Assembly: GCF_001643375.1 (NCBI RefSeq)
Contig: NZ_LSHB01000030.1
Span: forward strand, 1 to 64,000
DNA: 64,000 nucleotides
Direction of reading: 5' to 3'
Source of the DNA: Chryseobacterium sp. FP211-J200
GTDB lineage: Bacteria > Bacteroidota > Bacteroidia > Flavobacteriales > Weeksellaceae
Numbering within the stretch: the first letter of the stretch is position 1; each line of letters opens with the position of its first letter. The notes under the pieces were generated by a model. That model saw only the letters and a list, made by a program, of their open reading frames with translations. It ran no database searches and was not told where the DNA came from. Position numbers and translations under genes: made by a program. Below are positions 54,742 through 63,524 of this stretch, in pieces.

Positions 54742-55548
54742 TTAATTCAAATATGCCTTCACTTCGTCTATATTATTATCATTAAAAATCAAATGTATTA
54801 TAATTGGCATTTTGCCTTTTCTGTAAAGTAAAGCCAGCACCAGATTTCCATTGATTTTTGATTTTGTATCGATGATAACATTTTCCCGATCGGGGGAATT
54901 GATACTCAGATATCTTTTGCTCAAATGCTTTGTCTGAATTCCCAGTTTTCCAAAACCTTCGCTCAATTCGGACGAATAGAAACTCCAGTCGTCCATTGCC
55001 GTGAAGTATGCATCAGCTTCTGGTGAATTTTCATCTTTGAAGGTTTTTGTTTCCGGATCGAAGATGATCAGTCGGGTTTCCGAGATCGTCTCTATTTCTT
55101 TTGAATCTAGATTTTTTGGCGATTTGTAAGAAACGATCTGCATTGGATTTTCTATGGAAATACCTTTTATGATGTTCCAGCCTTCATCAATCCTTCCAAA
55201 TTCATTAAAGAAAAATGTGGTGTCGCCACGTTGTTTTCCAATCACATAATCTTCGTGCTCAATGTAATTTCCGTAGGTTTTGGTCTTCATCAATTCGGTA
55301 ATAAAATCGCCGTCTGTATCAAATCTGGCCTGACCTTTGATCTCGCCATTTTTGAGATACAAAACAGAACCGCCATTCGCAGAAAACAAATGTTGCACTT
55401 GATCTCTAGGACTTTCTGTGACTTGTTTATCTTGAACAACTAATGTATCTTTTTCCACCGATTTTTTAGTCGAAATCTCTTTCTCTTCTTTTTTGCAGGA
55501 GAGAGAAATGATGGAAATTATAATTAGGAAAGTGCTTTTAAGATTCAT
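54742..55548 (-). CDS. Lipoprotein of unknown function (last of three)
   Basis: 268 residues, lipoprotein signal with Cys18 (ISLSCKKEEKE). Mature part contains 'GGSVLYLKNGEIKGQARFDTDGDFITELMKTKTYGNYIEHEDYVIGKQRGDTTFF' region (N-terminal repeat-like 'LKNGEIKGQARFDTDGDF', related to YD/MORN-like periodic strands) and a C-terminal 'GNLVLALLYRKGKMPIIIHLIF'. Unrecognised family. Separated by 12 bases from the 607-residue gene upstream; one operon of three lipoproteins. Confidence 0.6.
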   Translation of the reverse strand: MNLKSTFLIIISIISLSCKKEEKEISTKKSVEKDTLVVQDKQVTESPRDQVQHLFSANGGSVLYLKNGEIKGQARFDTDGDFITELMKTKTYGNYIEHEDYVIGKQRGDTTFFFNEFGRIDEGWNIIKGISIENPMQIVSYKSPKNLDSKEIETISETRLIIFDPETKTFKDENSPEADAYFTAMDDWSFYSSELSEGFGKLGIQTKHLSKRYLSINSPDRENVIIDTKSKINGNLVLALLYRKGKMPIIIHLIFNDNNIDEVKAYLN

Positions 55549-55560
55549 GCTCGATTGTTA

Positions 55561-57366
55561 TTAATAATTAATGACATCTTTTAAATTAGGAAATTCGAAG
55601 GCATTGTCGCCCACTTGAAATGAATTCATTTTGATAGGCTTGATCTTCTTATTTGTTTTTTGAGAGTCAATGACTTTGATCTCACCAGTGTCACAATTTT
55701 CTTTGGTTTTCTTATAAGTCGCATCACCTGTGCTGATGTTGTAATCAAATTTCACATCGTAGTCGCAGGGTGCTCCGTAATGTACAGAAGCTCCAATAAG
55801 ATACCAATCTCCATTTTGAAAGCGAAAACGATGCGTGTACGCCCATTTGTCACGGCTGCCTCCAAAATGATCAATAACAATACTTTTTTTAGATATCGAG
55901 ATGCCATCAAAGGGATTTCCCATCATTCCACCACTTCCCGATGTCAGTAAAGGAGCAGTGGTCTGATTCCAAAGTTTCCATTTTCCATTTTCTCTTTTGA
56001 AGATTGCGAGAACCTGCTCCGTGTCGCCGTCACTTATACTTGGCATTTCGTACACGGTCACAGCTTCTTCCGCACCATCATCGTCCAGGTTTCCGTAGGC
56101 TGTAGCTTTTAATTTCCAATATTTTGGCGTAAAATCTTTGATGTCCTCAGCGACTTTCTTAGTAATTTCGGTATCATAATTATCACTGTCAATGGCTTGC
56201 TTTTTTTCATCGAGTTGAGCTTGGTTTTTGTCAGCAGCGTTCGGGATATCAGCTCTTATTTTATTGATGATCTCTGGAATTTTCGGAAGCGTGAAAGATT
56301 GTTCTTTGGTGTCGGAATTATAATAAGTTATTTCGCGGTATTCGACCGTCAGCAATTTTTTCTTTTGGAGAACGCCATTATTAGTATCGCTGTAATAGAT
56401 CTTTTTTACGACCCAATTATTTTCCTTATCATAGTGATATTCATTTTCAAAGCGTCCGCCAATTGAACCGTCATAAAAAGTAGTTTGATCAAAGGTCAGA
56501 TTTCCATATTGATCATATTTGGTCAATTTTTTTGAACCCACTTCTGTTCCTTTTTGCTGGTAGATTGTTTCTGTACTCTCGGTATAATCTGAGTTATAAT
56601 CGAATTCGATCTTACGTTCCAAACCTTCTTCATTGTGCCAGATCTCAGAGATCAAGTGTCCCTTTTTATCGTATTTGAAAAACACTTTTCGTCCGGGGAA
56701 AACATAGCCATCAATTTCATCTACTTTGAAAATGCCGTCTTGAAGCGATAACTTTTGAAATTTGGATTGAAAAAGTGGCGAAACCTTTGTTAGATTTTTA
56801 TCAGTAAAACTGTAGATCTTATCAGGATTTTTATTTGAGTCTTCGTCAATTTCCGAAATGGTAATTTTCTTTTGATCAGCTGAATCTTTTATTTTATAAG
56901 TGATGTATTTTTCGAATGTTGTTTTATCTGCATTTTTCTCCAGCCCAATTTCTTCAGAAAGGATTCCATCTTTGTCATAAAAAAGCCAGGCAGAATTCAG
57001 GGATTTTCCGTATTCGCCTTTGTTTTGAATTTCTCTCAAGATCAAATGATTAGAAGTTTCATCGTAATAATATTTGGTCTCAAAATTTTGAGCTTTGTGA
57101 AAACTCCTTCTTCCATCTTTTCGATAGATCGTGTAATCTTGCAAACCGACCGTTTTTCCTTCAACGGTTTTCTTTTCAGATGATTTTTGATAGTTGTCCG
57201 ACGAATAATTTTTGACCGAATAGACCTGACCTTGGAACTTCCCCTTTTCTTCCAATGATTCTCTTATTGGAAAATTGTCCAGATTTTCGTTGATCAATTT
57301 GCTGGAAGTTTTTTGTGAACATGCCAAAGTACTCAGAAAAATAATTGAAAAGAAAAATAATTTCAT
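55561..57366 (-). CDS. Lipoprotein with repetitive strand-rich N-terminal half
   Basis: 601 residues from the ATG at 57366 (MKLFFFSIIFLSTLAC, Cys16); an upstream in-frame ATG at 57384 directly follows the previous stop. Residues about 80-330 are built of repeated 'K.YD.YGNL.F....Y'-like units ('KYDQYGNLTFDQ', 'KYDKKGHLISEI', 'YHYDKENNWVVKK'), resembling bacterial YD/MORN-type periodic strands that read like wdr or teneurin-like models. The C-terminal half has 'YGNLDDDGAEEAVTVYEM' (FG-GAP-like) and 'VGAPCDYDVKFDYNISTGD'. Function unknown. Between two other lipoprotein genes. Confidence 0.6.
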   Translation of the reverse strand: MKLFFFSIIFLSTLACSQKTSSKLINENLDNFPIRESLEEKGKFQGQVYSVKNYSSDNYQKSSEKKTVEGKTVGLQDYTIYRKDGRRSFHKAQNFETKYYYDETSNHLILREIQNKGEYGKSLNSAWLFYDKDGILSEEIGLEKNADKTTFEKYITYKIKDSADQKKITISEIDEDSNKNPDKIYSFTDKNLTKVSPLFQSKFQKLSLQDGIFKVDEIDGYVFPGRKVFFKYDKKGHLISEIWHNEEGLERKIEFDYNSDYTESTETIYQQKGTEVGSKKLTKYDQYGNLTFDQTTFYDGSIGGRFENEYHYDKENNWVVKKIYYSDTNNGVLQKKKLLTVEYREITYYNSDTKEQSFTLPKIPEIINKIRADIPNAADKNQAQLDEKKQAIDSDNYDTEITKKVAEDIKDFTPKYWKLKATAYGNLDDDGAEEAVTVYEMPSISDGDTEQVLAIFKRENGKWKLWNQTTAPLLTSGSGGMMGNPFDGISISKKSIVIDHFGGSRDKWAYTHRFRFQNGDWYLIGASVHYGAPCDYDVKFDYNISTGDATYKKTKENCDTGEIKVIDSQKTNKKIKPIKMNSFQVGDNAFEFPNLKDVINY

Positions 57367-57384
57367 CACTTTAATATTTATCAT

Positions 57385-58377
57385 CTAATGTCTATTATCA
57401 CAGTCTTTGTATAGTTCAGGATAGGAATTGTCCAGAAACGTGATTGCACTGCAACCAAAAGACTGCGAAAAAAAACCAAAAACAACAGGCGGTTTTCCTT
57501 TGAAGAGATTCCCCGTCCATTGATTTTCATTAGTAGCATCATCTTCGACGTAATTGAGCGGATAAAATTCTGCACCTTCTCCTTTTGTGATGGTTTTATC
57601 CATGATCACTTTTCCTCCTTTGATGACGACCAGTTTCCGTTCTCTGATCTCATTTTCGGACGTCAGATCCTGAAGATAGCAATCCAGATTTCCAACCTTG
57701 TATTGATAGGTTTTTCCCAGTTTAAGCTTCGAAGCTATCTTGACGGGGAAATCTTTTGCGTTCGCATTTTTCCACTTTACAGGTTCTAATTTCTGCTCGG
57801 CAAAAGGATTTTCTTTTCCAAAATAAGCCAATGAATATTCGGTTTTATCCATAGATCTTTCACGGTCCACTTTCTCATACAACTGAAAACCGATCATGTA
57901 ATCATCATCATATATCTCTTCACCTTCGCTGCTGTAGAAATTCAGGTTTGCAACAGCCTTCAGACTTTTGATTGGAAATTTATTCAAATGATTTTCCTTA
58001 TAATTGTAGAGGTAAAGCGTATCATTTTCCGATAGTTTGGTTCCTTTGAGAAATTTTTCTCTGTAGAATGGCGGCAGCTCAAAATGTTTCAATTTTGCGA
58101 ACGGGATATTCTTTTGATTTTTTATGATGTCAGGAGGAACCGTGATAGAATCCATATAAACATCAGACAATGAAACGAATATATCATTCACCTCACCATT
58201 TTCCATCGTATATAGATCATAAATATGAAAATTATCAAAACTGATTTTTTTCTCAGAAATTGTGTCTTTTTTTACTTCAATTTTCTGAGGGATTTCTTTC
58301 TTGGCTTGCTTGCTCTCAACTTTTTTACAAGAAAAAAACAGCATTGAGATTGATAGGTAAAGAAGTGCTTTTGTCAT
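57385..58377 (-). CDS. Lipoprotein of unknown function (first of three)
   Basis: 330 residues, lipoprotein signal with Cys17 (SMLFFSCKKVES). Mature part is mixed strand/helix, with a central 'FPIKSLKAVANLNFYSSEGEEIYDDDYMIGFQLYEK' region, and a C-terminal 'VVFGFFSQSFGCSAITFLDN' that holds two of its few cysteines (one here, one in 'YKDCDNRH'). No family recognised. Its stop abuts the next gene's ATG, and its start is 62 bases from the divergent DUF4956 gene. Confidence 0.6.
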   Translation of the reverse strand: MTKALLYLSISMLFFSCKKVESKQAKKEIPQKIEVKKDTISEKKISFDNFHIYDLYTMENGEVNDIFVSLSDVYMDSITVPPDIIKNQKNIPFAKLKHFELPPFYREKFLKGTKLSENDTLYLYNYKENHLNKFPIKSLKAVANLNFYSSEGEEIYDDDYMIGFQLYEKVDRERSMDKTEYSLAYFGKENPFAEQKLEPVKWKNANAKDFPVKIASKLKLGKTYQYKVGNLDCYLQDLTSENEIRERKLVVIKGGKVIMDKTITKGEGAEFYPLNYVEDDATNENQWTGNLFKGKPPVVFGFFSQSFGCSAITFLDNSYPELYKDCDNRH

Positions 58378-58417
58378 GATGTACCTTGCGTTTTTCCAAA
58401 TTTATCAATAAATATTT

Positions 58418-58425
58418 TATCTTTA
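58418..58425 (+). promoter_or_regulatory. Near-consensus -7 box for DUF4956 gene
   Basis: TATCTTTA differs from TAnnTTTG only in the last base and lies 14 bases before the preferred TTG start at 58440. Confidence 0.35.
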
Positions 58426-58439
58426 AAGAAATTTTTAAC

Positions 58440-58997
58440 TTGGAAACACAAGAGATCATCGAGCGTTTTGCCATTCTGTGCATTTCGATCGTCGCAATTT
58501 ATTATTTCACGAACAAAAATAGAAGGTTCAGATTGCATCCACTTTTTAGCTTGGTCAGCATTTGCACTTTTTTTATGTGTTTGATCTTCAAACAAGTGGA
58601 AATGACCGTGGGAATTGGATTTGGACTGTTTGCCGTTTTCTCGATTTTGCGATTCCGAACTGAGAGTTTTTCAATCCAGACCATTATCTTTTTATTTGTA
58701 TCCATCACGCTTTCTATGTTGGATATCCTTTTGCCCATCGACCATTTGGAGTTTTTGTTGGGAATCAATCTGGTAATCGTACTGTGTTATGTTTACCTTA
58801 ATTTCCTCGAGAAAAAAACACCTTCTTCTTCTGAAAAGAATGTCATCGAGATCATCGTTTCTACAGATTTTATGAGCCTGGACGAAACTGAAAAGAGAGT
58901 ATTCCTGTCCGAAAGGATCCAGTTCAAAACCTTCAGTTATCAGATCAAAACCATCAATCTGATCGAGAATGTCGTCATCATCAAAGTTTCCTATTAA
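58440..58997 (+). CDS. DUF4956 membrane protein
   Basis: 185 residues from a TTG at 58440 (protein starting LETQEIIERFAILCISI); an in-frame TTG at 58386 gives 18 more residues but lies upstream of a near-consensus promoter box. Four membrane helices, including the family motif 'GFGLFAVFSILRFRTESFSIQTIIFLFVSI' (about 60-90), then a cytosolic tail with 'EIIVSTDFMSLDETEKR'. DUF4956 proteins often neighbour VTC-like polyphosphate polymerase or CotH genes, but none is visible here. The stop overlaps the convergent dikinase gene by four bases. Confidence 0.75.
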   Translation: METQEIIERFAILCISIVAIYYFTNKNRRFRLHPLFSLVSICTFFMCLIFKQVEMTVGIGFGLFAVFSILRFRTESFSIQTIIFLFVSITLSMLDILLPIDHLEFLLGINLVIVLCYVYLNFLEKKTPSSSEKNVIEIIVSTDFMSLDETEKRVFLSERIQFKTFSYQIKTINLIENVVIIKVSY

Positions 58998-60883
58998 TCC
59001 ATATAAGCTCTTGCTTGCTTGATGTAAAGCGTTCTGTTTGCTCCAACGATTTTAAATTCGATATCCAAAGGCATTTGTTTATCAGCAATTTTATATTTCT
59101 TCCAGAGCGAGTACATTCTGCTTTCGATTTTCGGCGAAATTTTGAACAAGGTCTCTATTTCCGAAGTTTTAAGAATTGGTTTTTTATCATTAAGGCTCGA
59201 TGTTGAGCGGTAATCCACACTCAGTTTATTATCCAGATAATTGAAGTTGTGAACATAGAACTCGTCGCAAGTGACACCAATTTCTGGTTTCACAACGGAT
59301 TCTTCCCCTTTTTGAACATTGACTGTGATGCCTTTGTACTCGTTGCGGTAAATATTTTTTGTAATCAGAACGCCATTTGCCAATTCATCTGGAAACGAAC
59401 GGTGAACCAGAATTCCCATTGCGCAAGACAAGTGATCGATATTGAAGATTTCTCGCTCGTGGTAAGCTCTCTCATTCCAAAAACTTGCCCAAACATCCAG
59501 GATCGCTTTCTCAACCGTTTTCACTGAGTCGCCCAATTTTGCCGATTTGGAATCATATAAACCAGCACCATTGAAACCGGCGAGATCTTCCGCATTGGTA
59601 GAAGAACGGAATTTGAAATTCTTGAATTCACTCTGCTGATTTAAAGTATTCGTTACCAAATTGATAAGTTCAGGGTCAACTTTCGATTTCTTGATGGTTT
59701 TTCTTAAGGCCTTTAATTTTTCATCAATAAGTCTAATTGAATCTTTGGGAAGCGCAAGGATCTCGCTAATTTCCTTATCAAAATGATTATTTTTGATGTG
59801 TTCATCATAGTAATAGAAAGGAATCGCGTAAGCATACTCAGGCGTTTTGAAGTTTTTCAATTCCTTTTCCACGATTTTCAAAAGTCCAAGATTCGTGGCT
59901 TTGGAACCAATGATATTTTGTGGACTTGTTGGCAAAGTTTTATTGAGATCGATGAGATCTTTAACTTCAAGATTCTTTGTAAGCGTAATTCTGGGTTTTG
60001 CTTTTGTGATTTTGATCGGCTTTGTTGTTAGATTCAATTTATAGTTGTCATCGTTCACGACCAGTTCTACTTTTTTATCGATCAGATTATTGATCTTGTT
60101 CTTCGAAAAAGCTTCTGTATCTACGTACAAAGGAATATTTCTATTTTTCGCCAAGAGAACCAAATGACTCAACGGTGTTTGAAATTCCGTAACGATGATT
60201 GCTTTTACATTCGGGATAATCTCCGGCGTCGAGTTGATAATGATGATCTCATTCTCATTCGGATAGAATTTTGGATTTGATTTCAAGTCATATTTCTTCA
60301 AAATCCCAATCGCACTACCCTTTTCCACAGATTGCTCTGTAAGATTTTGGAAAATAAAATCAGAATAAACAGTTGGGATCTTCAAAGTCTGTTTTTGATT
60401 GAGCGCGATCAATCTTGGTGTGCTCAGGTAGAATTTGACCTTTGAACCAAAGAACACATTCTTTTTGACTTCATTAAAGAAAAACTGAATGAGTTGCGCA
60501 TTCATCTGGTCGGAAGCTGCCAATTCCAAAACCCAATCGTCGGATTTTTCTATGTAATTGAGATTTCCCAAAAGATACCTTCTATAGCCAGTTCCATTGT
60601 AACTGACGTCATTAAAAGATTCCAAACCAGCCGGAAATCCAAGCACTTCTTCACAGAAATTATGATGGTATTTGTACTTCACGCTATTGAAAAAGTACAT
60701 CTTTTTTGAAGGATGATCATAAACGACTTTTACAGATTTGATGTTGGTAAATTTGTCCGTCAACGGTTTTCCAGCCAAATTGATGAACTGCTGTTTTTGC
60801 GTGATCGAATGAACAAAATCCTTTTGAGCAAAGAAAAATACGGAAGTCAGAAAATAAAATAGGATCAATAACTTTTTCATCAT
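58994..60883 (-). CDS. Exported phosphohistidine/ATP-grasp (PEP-pyruvate dikinase-like) protein
   Basis: 629 residues. A Sec signal peptide (about 1-20, 'LLILFYFLTSVFFFAQ') precedes a unique N-terminal part (about 21-210), then a phosphohistidine swivel domain (about 215-265) with the catalytic His240 in 'TPLSHLVLLAKNRNIPLYV', and a C-terminal PPDK-type ATP-grasp domain (about 310-629: 'NIIGSKATNLGLL', 'FKFRSSTNAEDLAGFNGAGLYD', 'WASFWNERAYHERE', 'IKQARAY'). PEP synthase and PPDK have the ATP-grasp domain first; here the swivel comes first, as in glucan,water dikinases. An ATP-dependent enzyme outside the cytosol is unexpected. No PEP-binding barrel is present. Confidence 0.8.
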   Translation of the reverse strand: MMKKLLILFYFLTSVFFFAQKDFVHSITQKQQFINLAGKPLTDKFTNIKSVKVVYDHPSKKMYFFNSVKYKYHHNFCEEVLGFPAGLESFNDVSYNGTGYRRYLLGNLNYIEKSDDWVLELAASDQMNAQLIQFFFNEVKKNVFFGSKVKFYLSTPRLIALNQKQTLKIPTVYSDFIFQNLTEQSVEKGSAIGILKKYDLKSNPKFYPNENEIIIINSTPEIIPNVKAIIVTEFQTPLSHLVLLAKNRNIPLYVDTEAFSKNKINNLIDKKVELVVNDDNYKLNLTTKPIKITKAKPRITLTKNLEVKDLIDLNKTLPTSPQNIIGSKATNLGLLKIVEKELKNFKTPEYAYAIPFYYYDEHIKNNHFDKEISEILALPKDSIRLIDEKLKALRKTIKKSKVDPELINLVTNTLNQQSEFKNFKFRSSTNAEDLAGFNGAGLYDSKSAKLGDSVKTVEKAILDVWASFWNERAYHEREIFNIDHLSCAMGILVHRSFPDELANGVLITKNIYRNEYKGITVNVQKGEESVVKPEIGVTCDEFYVHNFNYLDNKLSVDYRSTSSLNDKKPILKTSEIETLFKISPKIESRMYSLWKKYKIADKQMPLDIEFKIVGANRTLYIKQARAYMD

Positions 60884-61095
60884 TATTATGGATTGTGAAA
60901 TGCAATTTAAAATTTAATTCCTGAATATCGGGATTTTTTTGTTTTCAAAATTGAAATCAGTTCTTGTAAATCTTTTGTAAAATAAGTTTAAATACCTGAT
61001 TGATAATTAATTAAAACATTACAAGAACAATCCATTTCATTTACAAATCAATCTTTGACAAGCTTATTAGTTTTACATCAACAAAATCATACAAC

Positions 61096-62034
61096 ATGAA
61101 AAAATTAATATTGACCATTCTGGTTATGAGTACTTTGACAATGTGTAAAAAATCAGATATACAGGAAGCTAATAACACGATTGCCAATGCAGATTCATTG
61201 GTTCAAAATACGGCAGAAAGTGTTGAGAAATTTGATGCGGCTGCCAATACGATAGTAGATTCCGTCAATCTAAAAGCGAAAGATCTCATCAAAAATAAAG
61301 AAGAAATCGAGAAAGCATTTGAAAATAGCAAAAACAAGATCGATTCTATATCTGAGAATCTTGAACAATTCAAAAAAGATATTGAGGAGAAGAAGCTGAG
61401 TTCCAATATAGATTCCATCAAGAATTCGATTAAAAAAGAAATTCCGAAACCTGTTACCAAAACGGTTAATAAAATCGTCTACAGGGACAAACCAAAACAG
61501 GATTCCACGCCAAAACCAGCTTCGATGTTGAAGAAAGGCTATATAGAGATCAATGTGGATGACATCGCCACAGGAAAAGCGCTGGTGCAAGATCAGATCA
61601 GAAAATACGATGGAATCATCAAAACTGAAAATTTAATTAGCAATGATGAATTTCAAACTTATTATATCACAGCAAAAGTTCCGCTTCAAAAATTTGATTA
61701 TCTGGTAGAAGAATTGTCAGATCTTGGAAGTATCAAAAACAAAAATGTAGAAATTGTTGGAAATGATTACAACCAAAACAAAATGTGTGACATAGAGATC
61801 ACAATGTACGGCAACAAACTCTATCCAACGGAAGCTGAAAAAGATCAGAGTTTCGGTTCGAAATCCCTAGATGCAGTTTCATCTGGCTGGGACGTCATCG
61901 GAAGTATTTTACTTTTCCTCCTACCCTTTTGGCCGGTCTTCCTGATTGCTGGAATTGCCTATTATTTCTACAAAAAGAAAAATAATAAAAATCAAGATCC
62001 GCCTGAAAATAAATATTCCAACGAGAATTCTTAA
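61096..62034 (+). CDS. DUF4349 lipoprotein
   Basis: 312 residues, lipoprotein signal with Cys17 (STLTMCKKSDIQ). A long coiled-coil region (about 20-120, with heptad-like 'KDLIKNKEEIEKAFENSKNKIDSISENLEQFKKDIEEKKL') leads into the DUF4349 core (about 145-245: 'KKGYIEINVDDIATGKALVQDQIRKYDGII', 'YITAKVPLQKFDYLVEELSDLGSIKNKNVE'), then a single membrane helix near 268-290 and a basic/acidic tail. A lipid anchor plus a membrane helix suggests it bridges membranes or loops back; function is unknown. Ends in a strong terminator. Confidence 0.82.
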   Translation: MKKLILTILVMSTLTMCKKSDIQEANNTIANADSLVQNTAESVEKFDAAANTIVDSVNLKAKDLIKNKEEIEKAFENSKNKIDSISENLEQFKKDIEEKKLSSNIDSIKNSIKKEIPKPVTKTVNKIVYRDKPKQDSTPKPASMLKKGYIEINVDDIATGKALVQDQIRKYDGIIKTENLISNDEFQTYYITAKVPLQKFDYLVEELSDLGSIKNKNVEIVGNDYNQNKMCDIEITMYGNKLYPTEAEKDQSFGSKSLDAVSSGWDVIGSILLFLLPFWPVFLIAGIAYYFYKKKNNKNQDPPENKYSNENS

Positions 62035-62037
62035 ACC

Positions 62038-62068
62038 AAAAAAGACGCTTAAATTAAGCGTCTTTTCT
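62038..62068. terminator. Bidirectional terminator
   Basis: AAAAGACGCTTAA (62040-62052) pairs with TTAAGCGTCTTTT (62054-62066); serves the DUF4349 gene (+) and the TPR gene (-). Confidence 0.88.
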
Positions 62069-62088
62069 GTAATTAAATAGTGTGTTGA

Positions 62089-62631
62089 TTAGTTCATCAA
62101 GCTTTTGCTCAAGTTGAGCGCATCTTGGTTTGAACCGTCATATTGCAAAGATTTTGCGATATATTGTTTTGCTTTTTCTTTATCGGTATCCTTGTCCTGG
62201 AATGCGATGAAGAAATATGCGTAAGCTAAATTTTGTTTGGAAGCATCTACTTCAGCCGGTTTTACTTTAGCGATATATTGTTCGTAAGCGGCTTTTGCAC
62301 CTTCATTGTTTTTTGCTGACTGATTGGCGTATCCGATGCTGTAATAAGCTGGCGCCCAGTCTGGAATAATCGTTGTTATCTTGTTCCAAGTTGCAATGGC
62401 CGAGTTCCAATCTCCTGCGTCCTGATAAGCTGTTGCTAATGTAACTAACGTCTGTGTATCATCCGGTTTTGCGGCGACTTGTTTCACCAATGCATCAATT
62501 GTCGGATTGGTTACGGCTGCAGTTTGTGTTGTTTCTGCAGATGCAGTAGTGGTAGTTTGTGCGCTGATAAAACCTGTCGTCATTAGTGTTAATCCAAAAA
62601 ACAAGCTTTTAATTTTCATTTCCGTTTTCAT
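62089..62631 (-). CDS. Periplasmic TPR protein
   Basis: 180 residues with a Sec signal peptide (cleavage after about SAQ) and a Thr/Ala-rich N-terminal linker. The mature part has three TPR-like repeats ('DDTQTLVTLATAYQDAGDWNSAIATWNKITTI', 'WAPAYYSIGYANQSAKNNEGAKAAYEQYIAKV', 'QNLAYAYFFIAFQDKDTDKEKAKQYIAKSL'). Tetratricopeptide proteins of this size are periplasmic scaffolds in Bacteroidota. No partner is evident. Confidence 0.8.
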   Translation of the reverse strand: MKTEMKIKSLFFGLTLMTTGFISAQTTTTASAETTQTAAVTNPTIDALVKQVAAKPDDTQTLVTLATAYQDAGDWNSAIATWNKITTIIPDWAPAYYSIGYANQSAKNNEGAKAAYEQYIAKVKPAEVDASKQNLAYAYFFIAFQDKDTDKEKAKQYIAKSLQYDGSNQDALNLSKSLMN

Positions 62632-62781
62632 AATTTTTTGTTTTTAATGTTGTTACGATAATCACAATAACGATTCCATAAAGCTCTTAAATTTTCAAAC
62701 TTTAATGTTTTTAAGAGTTCATTAACATAACTGGAATGATAATTAGGAAATTTTAAAACAATTGTTTAAAATGCTAAAATT

Positions 62782-62832
62782 TTAGTTTATAAATGTACTA
62801 ATGTTATAATAATTAGTATATTTACAAACTAA
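62782..62832. promoter_or_regulatory. Two TTAGT-N10-ACTAA palindromes at the marR promoter
   Basis: TTAGT-N10-ACTAA occurs at 62782-62801 and 62813-62832, centres 31 bases apart (about three helical turns). The two 20-base sites are also nearly inverted copies of one another. The second overlaps a TATATTTA promoter-like box at 62817-62824, with the marR ATG at 62847. They are good candidates for MarR autoregulatory operators. Confidence 0.6.
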
Positions 62833-62846
62833 TAAAATAACACACA

Positions 62847-63521
62847 ATGAGCCTTGGACTGATAAAAGACGTGATACAATTGGTAGAAGAATTTGGATCA
62901 CAAAACAATAAACAGCAATATTCTTCTGATATAGAAGGGTTTAAGAATTGGATATGCGATGGCAGAATCAATAATGCGAATAATGTTATTAATGAACCGA
63001 TCTGGGAAGGGAAAGAAAATGGACGATCGCCGGAAAGTGTCATTAGTACATTGATTGTCCATCTTAATAGATATGCGAAGACCTACTCCAAATCGGCCAT
63101 TGCAGATTCGGATTTCAATACGCAGGAAGAATTTATCTATTTGATCAATTTGAAAGCATTTGGAACGATGACCAAGACGGAACTTATCAAAAAGAATCTT
63201 CAGGATAAATCTACAGGGATATTGATCATCAACCGATTGATAAAGCAAGGATGGCTAGAACAGACCAATTCTGAAACAGATAAAAGGTCAAAAGTTTTAA
63301 GGATCACAGATACAGGTCATTTGGCCCTGGAAAACCAAATGGAAAAAATCCGAAACGCTACCAATATCGTAACTGGAGATCTAAACCATTCTGAGAAGAT
63401 GGAACTCATCAGGATCCTTGATAAACTGGACAAATTCCATCGGCCGATCTTCTCCAAAAATATTGAAGGTTCAAAATTATTAGAAACTGTTTATCAGGAA
63501 TATGCTTTCGGGAAAAATTAA
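62847..63521 (+). CDS. MarR family regulator
   Basis: 224 residues. The winged helix-turn-helix lies in the middle ('NTQEEFIYLINLKAFGTMTKTELIKKNLQDKSTGILIINRLIKQGWLEQTNSETDKRSKVLRITDTGHLAL', about 90-160, with the MarR wing 'TDKRSKVLRIT'), and helical flanks form the dimer interface. The next gene starts 3 bases after its stop and encodes a phytoene desaturase, so it likely controls the carotenoid operon and itself. Two palindromes at its promoter fit MarR operators. Confidence 0.9.
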   Translation: MSLGLIKDVIQLVEEFGSQNNKQQYSSDIEGFKNWICDGRINNANNVINEPIWEGKENGRSPESVISTLIVHLNRYAKTYSKSAIADSDFNTQEEFIYLINLKAFGTMTKTELIKKNLQDKSTGILIINRLIKQGWLEQTNSETDKRSKVLRITDTGHLALENQMEKIRNATNIVTGDLNHSEKMELIRILDKLDKFHRPIFSKNIEGSKLLETVYQEYAFGKN

Positions 63522-63524
63522 AAT

